Below, piece by piece: positions 1 to 8,227 of a DNA stretch of 64,000 nucleotides. The notes beneath the pieces were generated by a model, which was not told the origin of the DNA, did no database searches, and worked only from the letters and a program-made list of their open reading frames with translations. Both the position numbers and the translations under genes were made by a program. This stretch comes from Streptomyces sp. TSRI0107. GTDB lineage: Bacteria > Actinomycetota > Actinomycetes > Streptomycetales > Streptomycetaceae. The stretch is from NCBI RefSeq assembly GCF_001905845.1, contig NZ_LIVZ01000001.1, positions 186,001 to 250,000 on the forward strand, written 5' to 3'. Within the stretch, counting starts at the first letter, position 1. Each line of letters opens with the position of its first letter.

Positions 1-1
1 C

Positions 2-1600
2 AATGAGCGTGCTCACGTGCGAAACATCACCGTGGAGGCCGGCGAGGACTCGGAGGACGACGTCTGTCTCCAGCGGGCCATGGACATGTTCGTGCTGACC
101 GCGGCCATGAAGCTGTATCGCGAGGACGAAGGGGGGCTCGGCGACAGGTACTTCCAGCATCACACGATGCTCATCCACGAGTCCGTGCGCACCGAGGTGC
201 ACCGGGAACTCCTGGGCAAGGTCACCAGGATGTGGTGGAACTCCGGCTACATGGGGCCGAGCGGTCACGAACGGCTGCGCGAGCTCTTCGAGACCGACAT
301 CGCCCCGGTCTCGGCCGCCCGCGCCGACGGCCACGCCGTTCCGCCGTCGTACGACGTCCTCTCGCGTTACGTCGGCCCGGCCGTGACCCGGATCGGTGGG
401 GACGACAACCCGATCATCGTCGTCAACGGGGACAAGGACATCGAGACCGGCGAGGCCGACTTCGACAGGCGGCCCATCTGGAAGATCCTCATCGGCGGCC
501 AGAAGCTCGCCCGAGGCTTCACGGTCGAAGGACTCACCGTCTCGTACTTCCGTCGCCGTGCCGGCAATGCCTCCACCCTGATGCAGATGGGGCGGTGGTT
601 CGGTTTCCGCGAGGGCTACCGGGACCTCGTACGCCTCTTCCTCGGCCGGTCCGAGACCATGGGCACCAAGGAGATCGACCTGTATGCGGCGTTCGAGGCG
701 ATCTGCCTGGACGAGGAGAACTTCCGTGCCGAGCTGAAGCAGTACGCCACGACGGTCGACGGGATGCCCCAGGTCACGCCGGCCCAGGTGCCGCCGCTCG
801 TCTCCCAGCACCTGCCCTGGCTCAAGCCGACGAGTCCCAACAAGATGTACAACGCGCGCCTCGTCGAACTCCGCTCGCCCGGGCATTGGCAGGAGCCCAC
901 GGCCTACCCGACCAAGGTTGCCGACCTGCGGCGGAACACCGAGCTCTGGACACCCGTCCTCGACGCGCTGTCCACCGACGTCACCTCTCTCGCCTACCAC
1001 TTCACCGGTGACGACACCCGTGAAGGCGGTGTCCACCGTTTCGACGCACTCGTCGGAACGCTCCCGGCGGAGAGCTTCCTGGATCTGGTCCGCGAGCTGC
1101 GCTGGAGAGCGCCTTCCCAGTTCGCTCCCCACCTCGCGTACCTCGAGGAGATCACCGATGCCTCCTCGCGCGGGGTCGACGACTGGCTGGTCGTGGCTCC
1201 CCAACACAGCAAGCGCGGCCAGCGACTGGCGCTCGGCGGCAGCGGGCGAAGCCTCGCCTGGTTCAGCCGTGAACGTCGTCGCGATCCGCTCTTCGGCGCC
1301 ATCAGTGAGCCCAAGCACCGTGCCGTTCCGCTGCGCATCGCCGGCGCCCTCGCCGACTCGGGCGACTTCGCCACCGAAAGCCTGGTGGCTCCGCGCAGGG
1401 GAGCGGTGGTCGTGTATCCCGTGGTCGAGGGCAAGCACCGCTCCGACATCACCGGGGACGGCCGACTCGCCCCGGAGAAGATCGTCATGACCTTCTCCTT
1501 CGTCGCCCCCTCCACCGCCCGCGGCTCGGACGGCCGAGTGCTGCGCTTCACCACGGTCGACCGGTCGAAGGAAGGACAGGCGATCATCGACGCCCAGTGA
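2..1600 (+). CDS. Z1 domain-containing ATPase/helicase-like protein, C-terminal part (5' end outside window)
   Basis: The frame is open right to the window edge, so the N-terminal part, where the P-loop ATPase motifs should be, is missing. The Z1-type core is visible about residues 155-215: GGQKLARGFTVEGLTVSYF followed by LMQMGRWFGFREGYRDLVR. This resembles the late motifs of SF2-like Z1 ATPases. Z1 proteins are known from defence islands together with C5 methyltransferases, MutL-type ATPases and Vsr nucleases, which is exactly what follows here. The C-terminal 250 residues show no motif I recognise. The stop is followed by 125 bp and then a methyltransferase gene on the same strand, so an operon is likely. 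A role as nucleic-acid motor or restriction component is inference. Confidence 0.85.
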   Translation, partial: NERAHVRNITVEAGEDSEDDVCLQRAMDMFVLTAAMKLYREDEGGLGDRYFQHHTMLIHESVRTEVHRELLGKVTRMWWNSGYMGPSGHERLRELFETDIAPVSAARADGHAVPPSYDVLSRYVGPAVTRIGGDDNPIIVVNGDKDIETGEADFDRRPIWKILIGGQKLARGFTVEGLTVSYFRRRAGNASTLMQMGRWFGFREGYRDLVRLFLGRSETMGTKEIDLYAAFEAICLDEENFRAELKQYATTVDGMPQVTPAQVPPLVSQHLPWLKPTSPNKMYNARLVELRSPGHWQEPTAYPTKVADLRRNTELWTPVLDALSTDVTSLAYHFTGDDTREGGVHRFDALVGTLPAESFLDLVRELRWRAPSQFAPHLAYLEEITDASSRGVDDWLVVAPQHSKRGQRLALGGSGRSLAWFSRERRRDPLFGAISEPKHRAVPLRIAGALADSGDFATESLVAPRRGAVVVYPVVEGKHRSDITGDGRLAPEKIVMTFSFVAPSTARGSDGRVLRFTTVDRSKEGQAIIDAQ

Positions 1601-1725
1601 CGCCGAGGCCCTGACGCGCCACCCGGCCGACGATTACCCTCATTTGGAGTGGATCTTGCACGTGGGTAGGGCAGAGGGCGTGCGAGCGTTCGTGCGCCGG
1701 GGGGCGACGGGAGGGTGGCAGAACC

Positions 1726-2784
1726 ATGACCCGGGGAAATGGAGCGGCTTCCGCAGACCACGACGGCGGGCAGCCGGCGAGTCGCCTGAGATCACTCGAG
1801 ATCTGCGCGGGTGCGGGCGGTCTCGCGCTGGGGCTGGAGCAGGCCGGATTCGATCCGGTCCTGCTCCTGGACGACCGCGGGATCGCCTGCCAGACGCTTC
1901 GCGCCAACCGCCCGCAGTGGGACGTCCGAGAAATCGACCTCCTCGACTTCGATCCCGCCGACGACGAGCAGGTGTACGACGTCGACCTGCTCTCGGGCGG
2001 CCTGCCCCGGGTCAAATCACCCGCCACCGCTGCTCGGACGCGGAGCGACGACCGGGAACTGTCCGTCCTCAGGGCGGCCGTCGATTTGATCTACGGCGTT
2101 CAGCCACGCGCCGTCCTGCTGGAGAACGTGCCGGATCTCGTGCGCAGGAGTGACTACGCACCGATCCGCGAGTTCGTCGCCGAAGAGCTCCGCCATCTCG
2201 GCTACAGGTACCTGTGGAACGTCCTGAACGCCAAGGACCACGGCGTTCCCCAGAGTCGCGAGGTGGGGCTTCTCGTCGCCTTCAAGGGCGACCTGATCGA
2301 ACGATTCCGGTGGCCGCGACCGCATGCCGGGCCGCGTCGCACCGTGGGTGGGACGCTCCGCGACTCGATGGGCGTGCGGGGCTGGCCCGATGCCGACAAG
2401 TGGGCCGACCAAGCCGACGTGATCGCCCCGACCGTCGTCGGTGGTTCCTGGGACCGGGGCGGAGCCGACCTCGGCCCGACCGGGGCCAAGCAGAAGTGGG
2501 CGCGCATCGGGGTGGACGGCGGCACCGTCGCGGACGAGGTGCCGGCCGCGGACTTCTGTTGGAATCCCGCCCTCGGCCGTGCCGGCCTCGTGCCGCTCAC
2601 CGTCGAACAGGTGGCGTTGGTACAGGGCTTCCCGCCGGAGTGGTGGATCGCCGGGCGGAAGACGGCCCGGTACCGACAAGTCGGCAACGCGACGCCGCCA
2701 CCGCTCGCCCGGGCATTGGGGGAATCCATCGCCCGTGCCCTGCGTACCGAGCGTGAGAACCCGATACGGGTGACCGGACGATGA
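1726..2784 (+). CDS. C5-cytosine methyltransferase homologue lacking the catalytic Cys
   Basis: 352 aa. The fold motifs are present: motif I (SLEICAGAGGLALGL, about residues 23-37), the ENV motif (LLENVPDL, 131-138), a VPQSRE motif VIII-like segment, and the C-terminal QVGNATPPPLARAL motif. Motif IV, normally GGPPCQxFS, reads GGLPRVKS (residues 91-98), so the nucleophilic Cys is Arg95 (codon CGG, 2008-2010). On family knowledge this protein should not methylate cytosine by itself. I infer a pseudo-enzyme acting as specificity or partner subunit of the intact methyltransferase that starts within its stop codon (ATGA overlap). The GGGAGGG upstream of the ATG supports the start. Confidence 0.85.
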   Translation: MTRGNGAASADHDGGQPASRLRSLEICAGAGGLALGLEQAGFDPVLLLDDRGIACQTLRANRPQWDVREIDLLDFDPADDEQVYDVDLLSGGLPRVKSPATAARTRSDDRELSVLRAAVDLIYGVQPRAVLLENVPDLVRRSDYAPIREFVAEELRHLGYRYLWNVLNAKDHGVPQSREVGLLVAFKGDLIERFRWPRPHAGPRRTVGGTLRDSMGVRGWPDADKWADQADVIAPTVVGGSWDRGGADLGPTGAKQKWARIGVDGGTVADEVPAADFCWNPALGRAGLVPLTVEQVALVQGFPPEWWIAGRKTARYRQVGNATPPPLARALGESIARALRTERENPIRVTGR

Positions 2785-4022
2785 CCGCGCCGTCCGCCTC
2801 CGATCGGCCGATAGAATGCCGCACCATGACCAGCACGCCGCCCGACCCGCCTCGTGGGCGTTTTCACATCGTCGATCTTTTCGCGGGGCCCGGCGGCCTG
2901 GATCTGGCGGCGAAAGTCCTGGACATCCCCTCGATCGGGATCGAGTGGGACGACGACGCAGTGGCCACGCGGCTCGCGGCCGGGCTGCCGACCGTACACG
3001 GGGACGTCAGGCGTTACGGGCCCGGCAACGCGGAATTCGCGGACTGCAACGTACTGGCCGGCGGACCGCCGTGCCAGACGTTCTCCATCGCGGGCAACGG
3101 CACCGGCCGCAAGGCCCTCGACTTGGTCACCGGATTCATCAGCCGTATGCACGCCTGGTACAAGCGGGAGATAGCGGACAAGACGGGCGAGACCTGGGAG
3201 GACATCCAGCGAGAGCTGGAGAAGCTCGACGACGAGCGTACGGGCCTGGTCCTCGAGCCACTGCGATGGGCGTTGGAGGCCATGCTGCGTCCTCGTCACG
3301 GCGAGGAGACCCCGAGGCCCTTCGAGGTGATCGTCCTGGAGCAGGTCCCGGCCGTGATCGAGGTGTGGCACGAGTACGAGAAGGTGCTGCAGGACATCGG
3401 TTACGAAACCGATGCCAGGGTCTTCCACACGGAGCAGTACGGCGTGCCTCAGACCCGCCGCCGTGCCGTGCTCGTGGCACGGCACGGAAGTCTGCCCGCG
3501 CGACTGCCCGCGCCGACGCATCAGCAGTACCGCAAGGGCACGGTACCTGCCGACATGTTGTTCGGCCGTGGTCCGTGGATCTCCATGGAGAACGCCCTCG
3601 ACGACGTGTATCGGCAGGTACCGGAGGCCCGACGACGCCCCATGCCGTTCCGTGTCGTTTCCAATTACGGCAGCGGAGGCGACCCCAAGGCTCGAGGGCG
3701 TAGGGAGTCGGATCAGCCGTCGGCGACGATCACGGGCAAATGGAGCCGCAATCGCATCGTCAGCGCCGATCCCCGCGAGTCGGAGATGGATCGGTTCACC
3801 ATCGAGGAAGCCGGTGTCTTCCAGAGCTTCCCCTACCGCTACCCGTGGCGTGGAAGTGACCAGGCTCAACAGATCGGAAACGCCGTGCCCCCGAGGTTCG
3901 GGGTACACGTCCTGAGCGCGGCGCTCGACCTCGGTGCTCCGGACGAGGGCGTCTGGGAGCGACTTCTGCGGTGGCCGCGGGGCGAGGCCGACAGCGCCGC
4001 CGTGCCCGACTCGCCGTCCTGA
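2781..4022 (+). CDS. DNA (cytosine-5-)-methyltransferase, catalytically intact
   Basis: 413 aa, with a start overlapping the previous gene's stop (ATGA), implying translational coupling; an internal ATG at 2826 is an alternative. Motif I is HIVDLFAGPGGLDLA (about residues 29-43). Motif IV is VLAGGPPCQTFSIAG with nucleophile Cys98. Motif VI reads VLEQVP in place of ENV, motif VIII is VPQTRRRAVLVA, and the C-terminal motif is QIGNAVPPRFG. About 80 residues of charged helical sequence are inserted after motif IV. It transfers a methyl group from AdoMet to cytosine C5 in an unknown target sequence. The Vsr gene in the same island fits protection or repair at the methylated sites. Confidence 0.93.
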   Translation: MTAPSASDRPIECRTMTSTPPDPPRGRFHIVDLFAGPGGLDLAAKVLDIPSIGIEWDDDAVATRLAAGLPTVHGDVRRYGPGNAEFADCNVLAGGPPCQTFSIAGNGTGRKALDLVTGFISRMHAWYKREIADKTGETWEDIQRELEKLDDERTGLVLEPLRWALEAMLRPRHGEETPRPFEVIVLEQVPAVIEVWHEYEKVLQDIGYETDARVFHTEQYGVPQTRRRAVLVARHGSLPARLPAPTHQQYRKGTVPADMLFGRGPWISMENALDDVYRQVPEARRRPMPFRVVSNYGSGGDPKARGRRESDQPSATITGKWSRNRIVSADPRESEMDRFTIEEAGVFQSFPYRYPWRGSDQAQQIGNAVPPRFGVHVLSAALDLGAPDEGVWERLLRWPRGEADSAAVPDSPS

Positions 4023-4050
4023 CCTCGGACGAACCGCTACGGCCGCCGAG

Positions 4051-5001
4051 CTACCTCATCCAGGTCGGCAGGTCCTTGTCCAGACTCACGCCGGCGCGTT
4101 GGCCCGGTACGTCGGGCGTCTCGTCGCCCGAATCCTCCGTCGTCCGACCGCGGCGACGGATGGGAGCCTCGGCGAGCAGGTTCTCGAACAGGGGGAGCAG
4201 CGCCTCGACGGATGTAACGGGAACGCTGCCGTCGTTCGGGCCCTTGGGGAGGCTGTCCCAGGGAACGGCCGGTGCGTCCTCGGCGATCCAGTCCTGAAGT
4301 TCTTCGACGAGCTGGGGGGTGTCCGGCGCCAGGACGTCGTAGACGAGAGTGCTGCCCGCAGCGTTGACCGCGGACGAGAGCGCGTTGACATGGTCGCCGG
4401 GGCGGGGCTTGCCGGCGGCGATGAGATCGCCGAGAACGCGGACGAGAGCCTGAGCGGTGGGCCGATGATCGATGACGTCCAGGCGAAGCGTGGTGTTGAG
4501 CACATCCTGGACGCTGCAGGCGACCTCGACCGGCCGGTAGTCCGGTCCGTCCCGGAAGAGCTCGGCGACCCACCACAGCCGGGAGAAGCACTGGGTGTAG
4601 TGAGGGCCCGAGAAGCGGGAGCTCTGCGCGATCTCATTACCCTTGTGACGCCAGACCACATAGTCCGGGGCGACGAGCATGGCCAGATGGTTCCACAGCC
4701 TGGCGTCGCCGGCCTCGGCGCGCGTCATCCGAAGGGTGGCGTGCAGGCGGGGGGCGAGCCAACCGTCCGCGGCCGTCCGGTTGTCGTCGAACCGTTCCAT
4801 CGCCTTGTCGAGGAGCTCGCGGATCGGCGCGGTGAGCCACCGGCTCTCGTGCCCCGGAGGTGAGGTGCTCGACTTGCGGAGAGCGACCTGGGGCGGGTTC
4901 TCCTGCCCGGACTGCATTCCGCGGCCCAAGTGCTTCGCGACGGCGGCATCGGGCAACAGACCGAGCACCGGCGGGATGTCGAAAGGCATACGGCGCGGCA
5001 T
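4051..5001 (-). CDS. DUF6339-like protein of the defence island
   Basis: 316 aa, convergent with the methyltransferase pair (28-bp gap). Its ATG overlaps the stop of the upstream gene (ATGA). The conserved-looking middle runs DGWLAPRLHATLRMTRAEAGDARLW and continues as NHLAMLVAPDYVVWRH (about residues 78-118), which I recognise as DUF6339-like. No catalytic motif is evident. Families of this kind occur beside C5 methyltransferases and Z1 proteins in actinobacteria, so I infer it is a structural or effector component of the same system. The family name is from memory and unverified. Confidence 0.7.
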   Translation of the reverse strand: MPRRMPFDIPPVLGLLPDAAVAKHLGRGMQSGQENPPQVALRKSSTSPPGHESRWLTAPIRELLDKAMERFDDNRTAADGWLAPRLHATLRMTRAEAGDARLWNHLAMLVAPDYVVWRHKGNEIAQSSRFSGPHYTQCFSRLWWVAELFRDGPDYRPVEVACSVQDVLNTTLRLDVIDHRPTAQALVRVLGDLIAAGKPRPGDHVNALSSAVNAAGSTLVYDVLAPDTPQLVEELQDWIAEDAPAVPWDSLPKGPNDGSVPVTSVEALLPLFENLLAEAPIRRRGRTTEDSGDETPDVPGQRAGVSLDKDLPTWMR

Positions 5002-5978
5002 CAGTCGGCGGTCCTCTCGGCGCGGTCGGCGGTGCGTACCGCGGTGGTCAACTTCTTGGTGATCTTGGCGCGGCGCCCCGCCGCGTACTGGACGTACGTC
5101 TGCAGCTCCGACCAGCCGAAGCCCTTCGTGCGCCGTTCGTTGATCTCGAACAAGGCGTCGGTCGGCTCACGGCCCGGCAGAACGTCGGGCAGCATCGCCC
5201 GCAGCACGGCCTCGCGCCAGCCGGTGGGCATGACCGGGGTGCCGTCCTCGTCGACGTCGAGATCGCTGATGGCGGTGTGGAACATCGCCGTCCAGGCGTC
5301 CTGCGCGGTTTGCGAGGCCGTCAGCTCCCGGATCACCCGCTCCGTCGCACTGCCCCCGGGGCTGCGCATCACGGCCATGAGTCCTTCGACCGCGCTGGTG
5401 TTGAGATAGACCCGTGGCATGTCGTCCGACGTCTCCACCACCCAGGCCGCATCCTCGAACTGACGCAGCCACGTAGGCGACTCTTCCCGGAAGTCGACCT
5501 CCACTATCTCGACATCGCGCTGGCGGACCGGGGTGGCCTCCTTCAGGTCGACGTACCAGTCCTGCTCGGTGGAACCGACAAGTCGTCCCGGAACCCCGTC
5601 CACCGTGGCGACGACCAGGACGGAGAGAGTGGCGCGTCGCATGTGGGACGCGCGGGACAGGGTGATCGAGCCGGTCCACGTGCCGTTCGCCCCCGGTAGG
5701 AGACGCACCGTCGTGCGTGCGTTGGTGGCCTTCTCGCCCAGCACGGCGAGGCAGGTCGTGTCCTGCCACGAGCCATCCCGCAGCTCCTCCTGCGGCAGCG
5801 TCGCCCTGAGGTCGATGACGGCTTCCTCCCACCCGGCGCGTCCCGACTCGTGGAGGGCGACCACCCGCTCGTCGGGCGACACCCTCGTGTAGGGCAATGG
5901 CCTGCCGTCGACACGCACCGAGACGACGTCGCACAGCACGTCGCCCAGGAGGGTGGGGTAGGGGAAAACCGGCTTCAC
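5001..5978 (-). CDS. Unrecognised protein of the defence island
   Basis: 325 aa from a GTG start (5978) that overlaps the stop of the upstream XRE-ATPase gene (GTGA), with GGAGG seven bases before it. The N-terminal half looks beta-rich (VSVRVDGRPLPYTRV, TWTGSITLSRASHM). The C-terminal half looks helical and ends in a Lys/Arg-rich stretch (AAGRRAKITKKL). I see no recognisable nuclease, ATPase or methylase motif, although in related islands this slot can hold a PD-(D/E)XK protein. Tight overlaps on both sides make it an obligate operon member. Function unknown. Confidence 0.75.
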   Translation of the reverse strand: MKPVFPYPTLLGDVLCDVVSVRVDGRPLPYTRVSPDERVVALHESGRAGWEEAVIDLRATLPQEELRDGSWQDTTCLAVLGEKATNARTTVRLLPGANGTWTGSITLSRASHMRRATLSVLVVATVDGVPGRLVGSTEQDWYVDLKEATPVRQRDVEIVEVDFREESPTWLRQFEDAAWVVETSDDMPRVYLNTSAVEGLMAVMRSPGGSATERVIRELTASQTAQDAWTAMFHTAISDLDVDEDGTPVMPTGWREAVLRAMLPDVLPGREPTDALFEINERRTKGFGWSELQTYVQYAAGRRAKITKKLTTAVRTADRAERTAD

Positions 5979-8089
5979 GCCGCACCTCCGCGAGCCTTGG
6001 GCACGTCCACCGTCAGTCGGGCGTAGGCACCCCGGACGGGATGGGTCGCCGGGTCGGTGACACCGCTGAACACCGCCGCGCGCACGCCGGGTTCGACGAT
6101 GATCAACCCGTTCTCCGCGCGGCACGTCTCGGAACCGACCAGCAGCTCCCAGTCAACGGACGGTCGACCGCCCGATCGCACGTCGAACTTGGCGATCGGG
6201 GCCAGGACCCAGGGGTCGGCGGCCTCCGGCAACCGCAGGTGGACGGTGACGTGCCAGGCGCCGCGGTCGTCGATGCGTGCGTCGACGTCTCGGACGGTCG
6301 GGAACGAATGAGCGCGACGGGCACCGGCGCCCGACCCCATGTCGAGCTTCAGCAACTCGCGGAGTACGGCCGGTCCTCCGGTCTTCGTGATCTCCCTCTT
6401 GCCCAGCAGTGATCGGACCGTCTTGTCGATCGCGGAACGGAACTCCTTCAGTCGGGACAGCGCACCACGCTCGTACGTGGTGGTCAGTTCCTGGGTCCGG
6501 TCCCATCGATCGTGCTCGGGCGGCTCCGAAGCGCGGAGGAACGCCTCGGCGAGCGCCACGTCCTCGCCCTCCCGCCCGGTCGCGTAACCCGCGAGCAGTA
6601 CGGCCTGGAAGGCGGGGGTGCCCAGAGGCAGGTCCCGAGGACGCTGCTCGGTGATGGTCATGCGGTTGCCGCGCATGCAGACGACTCGGTTGAACTGCGC
6701 GTCGTTGCCATCGGCGGGCGTGAGCAGCAGCACCGCCGGGTGTTCGCGGCCCTTGTCGCGGGAGCGGCCTCGTCCCTTGACAGGGGTGACGATCAAGGGC
6801 ACGTCGGCTCGGACCACTTGGTCCGCGGAGGTCAGTTCCTCGACGGTGTTCCCGTCGAGGTAGGCCTGCAAGGCCCGACTGGTCGCCGGGTGGCGGGTAC
6901 GGGGATCGACCAGCTGCTCGGGGATGTAGACCTTTCCGTTGCGCAGCGTGGTGACGCGAGCCTCCAGAAGCGGACCGGCGGACCGCCCCCCGATCATCGC
7001 CGCCCAGAAGTCGTCGGCCAGCGACTCCACCAGCTTGTCGTGCATTTCCTGCAGGGACTCCGTGGCCCCCGAGGCGTCGTAGGCGCCGACGATGAGGAAG
7101 GACGTGCCCGGCTCGTCCTCCGACCGGGCGAGATACAGGCTGCGCAGGGTCTCGTCGTCGGCCCACCAGGACCGGGAGACGCCCTTGTGCTCGGCTTCGG
7201 TGTCCGGCTCGCCGAGCCAGGCGGGACCCGCGTACGACTCGCCGCCCACCTCGTGCCACGGAAGGTCGAGACGCCCGACCACCCGGCCGGTGGTGCGCCC
7301 CTCATGCGGCTCGGACAGGGTGGAATTGATCAGCACGAGCCCGAAGCGGCTCGTCGCCCACAGAGTGGCCTTGCCCAGTCCGTACGAGCCGCCGGCTCGT
7401 CCGCCTGTGACCTTGTGACTGTCGAGCTGGCGGCGGACCACCGCGGCGAACCGCCCGTCGCCGTACTCCGGGCCGGTCAGGCCTGCGGCGTTGTAGTCGT
7501 CCACCCGCAGGAGCAGCAGCCTGCGCTCCTGCGTCAGGTCGTCCAAAGCGGACCGGAGGCCACGAGAGACCTTCTGCCCGCCTCGGGAGGCCTCCTCGAA
7601 GTGCGGTAGGAGATCGTCCCAATGCAGTGCGGCCAGGAAGGCGTCGAGGTGGGTGCCGTCCAACTCGTGCAGCGTGTACTGCACTCGTACCGGCCGGTGG
7701 TCGTCGTAACGCTCGTCCAGGGAGTTCTGGGTCGCCTCGCGTGCGAGTACGGCCAGATCGGCGTCGAAGGCGAAGGCGGCGGCGTTGCCGTACTCCCGGC
7801 CGCCGTCGGCGTACGCGCGGCGGTGATGCCAGCGAACCGGCCGGCTGCCGGACACGTCGGTCGTACGGGTCACCACTGCGGCGAGATCGGTGCCGAGGAT
7901 CTCGGCGATGCGCACTTTGGTCTCCTCCCGCGGCTCCGCCCGACCGGTGATCCAGGCGGAGACCGCAGCGCGGGTCTTGCCCACCTTGGTCGCCAGTTCG
8001 GCCTGTGACATGTCGGCTCGCTGCAGTTGACGGCGCAGCCAAGGGCCGAAGGCCTCGCCGGGAGAGGCGGGTGGCGCGGATTCGGACAT
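5975..8089 (-). CDS. XRE helix-turn-helix fused to MutL/HSP90-type GHKL ATPase
   Basis: 704 aa. ATG at 8089 is chosen because AGGAGG lies 11 bases upstream; a GTG at 8098 is only 2 bases from it. About residues 15-70 form an XRE HTH (MSQAELATKVGKTRAAVSAWITG). GHKL nucleotide-binding motifs follow: an N-box (AREATQNSLDE, about 116-126), a G1-like VDDYNAAGLTG (about 196-206) and a glycine-rich lid GGSYGLGKATLW (about 233-244). The remaining 450 residues show no motif I can name. Typical Z1-linked MutL-type ATPases are not known to me with an HTH, so the protein may both regulate its operon and power the system. It is the first gene of a three-gene overlapping operon. Confidence 0.85.
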   Translation of the reverse strand: MSESAPPASPGEAFGPWLRRQLQRADMSQAELATKVGKTRAAVSAWITGRAEPREETKVRIAEILGTDLAAVVTRTTDVSGSRPVRWHHRRAYADGGREYGNAAAFAFDADLAVLAREATQNSLDERYDDHRPVRVQYTLHELDGTHLDAFLAALHWDDLLPHFEEASRGGQKVSRGLRSALDDLTQERRLLLLRVDDYNAAGLTGPEYGDGRFAAVVRRQLDSHKVTGGRAGGSYGLGKATLWATSRFGLVLINSTLSEPHEGRTTGRVVGRLDLPWHEVGGESYAGPAWLGEPDTEAEHKGVSRSWWADDETLRSLYLARSEDEPGTSFLIVGAYDASGATESLQEMHDKLVESLADDFWAAMIGGRSAGPLLEARVTTLRNGKVYIPEQLVDPRTRHPATSRALQAYLDGNTVEELTSADQVVRADVPLIVTPVKGRGRSRDKGREHPAVLLLTPADGNDAQFNRVVCMRGNRMTITEQRPRDLPLGTPAFQAVLLAGYATGREGEDVALAEAFLRASEPPEHDRWDRTQELTTTYERGALSRLKEFRSAIDKTVRSLLGKREITKTGGPAVLRELLKLDMGSGAGARRAHSFPTVRDVDARIDDRGAWHVTVHLRLPEAADPWVLAPIAKFDVRSGGRPSVDWELLVGSETCRAENGLIIVEPGVRAAVFSGVTDPATHPVRGAYARLTVDVPKARGGAA

Positions 8090-8160
8090 CGTGCTCACGC
8101 CTCCTGGCGCAGGAAATCCCGGTCGGGATGCAGCCTTGGGCCACTTAGGCTAGCAGGCGT

Positions 8161-8186
8161 TTTTGACAGTGGATCATTCGTCAAAA
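8161..8186. promoter_or_regulatory. AT-rich palindrome, candidate operator of the XRE-ATPase
   Basis: Perfect 7-bp arms TTTTGAC and GTCAAAA separated by 12 bp, placed 72 bp upstream of the XRE-ATPase start and downstream of vsr. The arms contain TTGAC-like -35 elements on both strands. In this GC-rich setting the AT-rich symmetry stands out. Binding by the N-terminal HTH of the adjacent gene is inference. Confidence 0.5.
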
Positions 8187-8227
8187 AGCATCTGGCGCCG
8201 GTGCTTGGGCAGTCGACCGGCACACCC

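Noticed and set aside
2202..3908. 568-codon open frame antisense to both methyltransferases
   Set aside because: Its composition is that of a shadow of GC-rich coding DNA; both sense genes have clear motifs and no ribosome-binding site supports the antisense frame.
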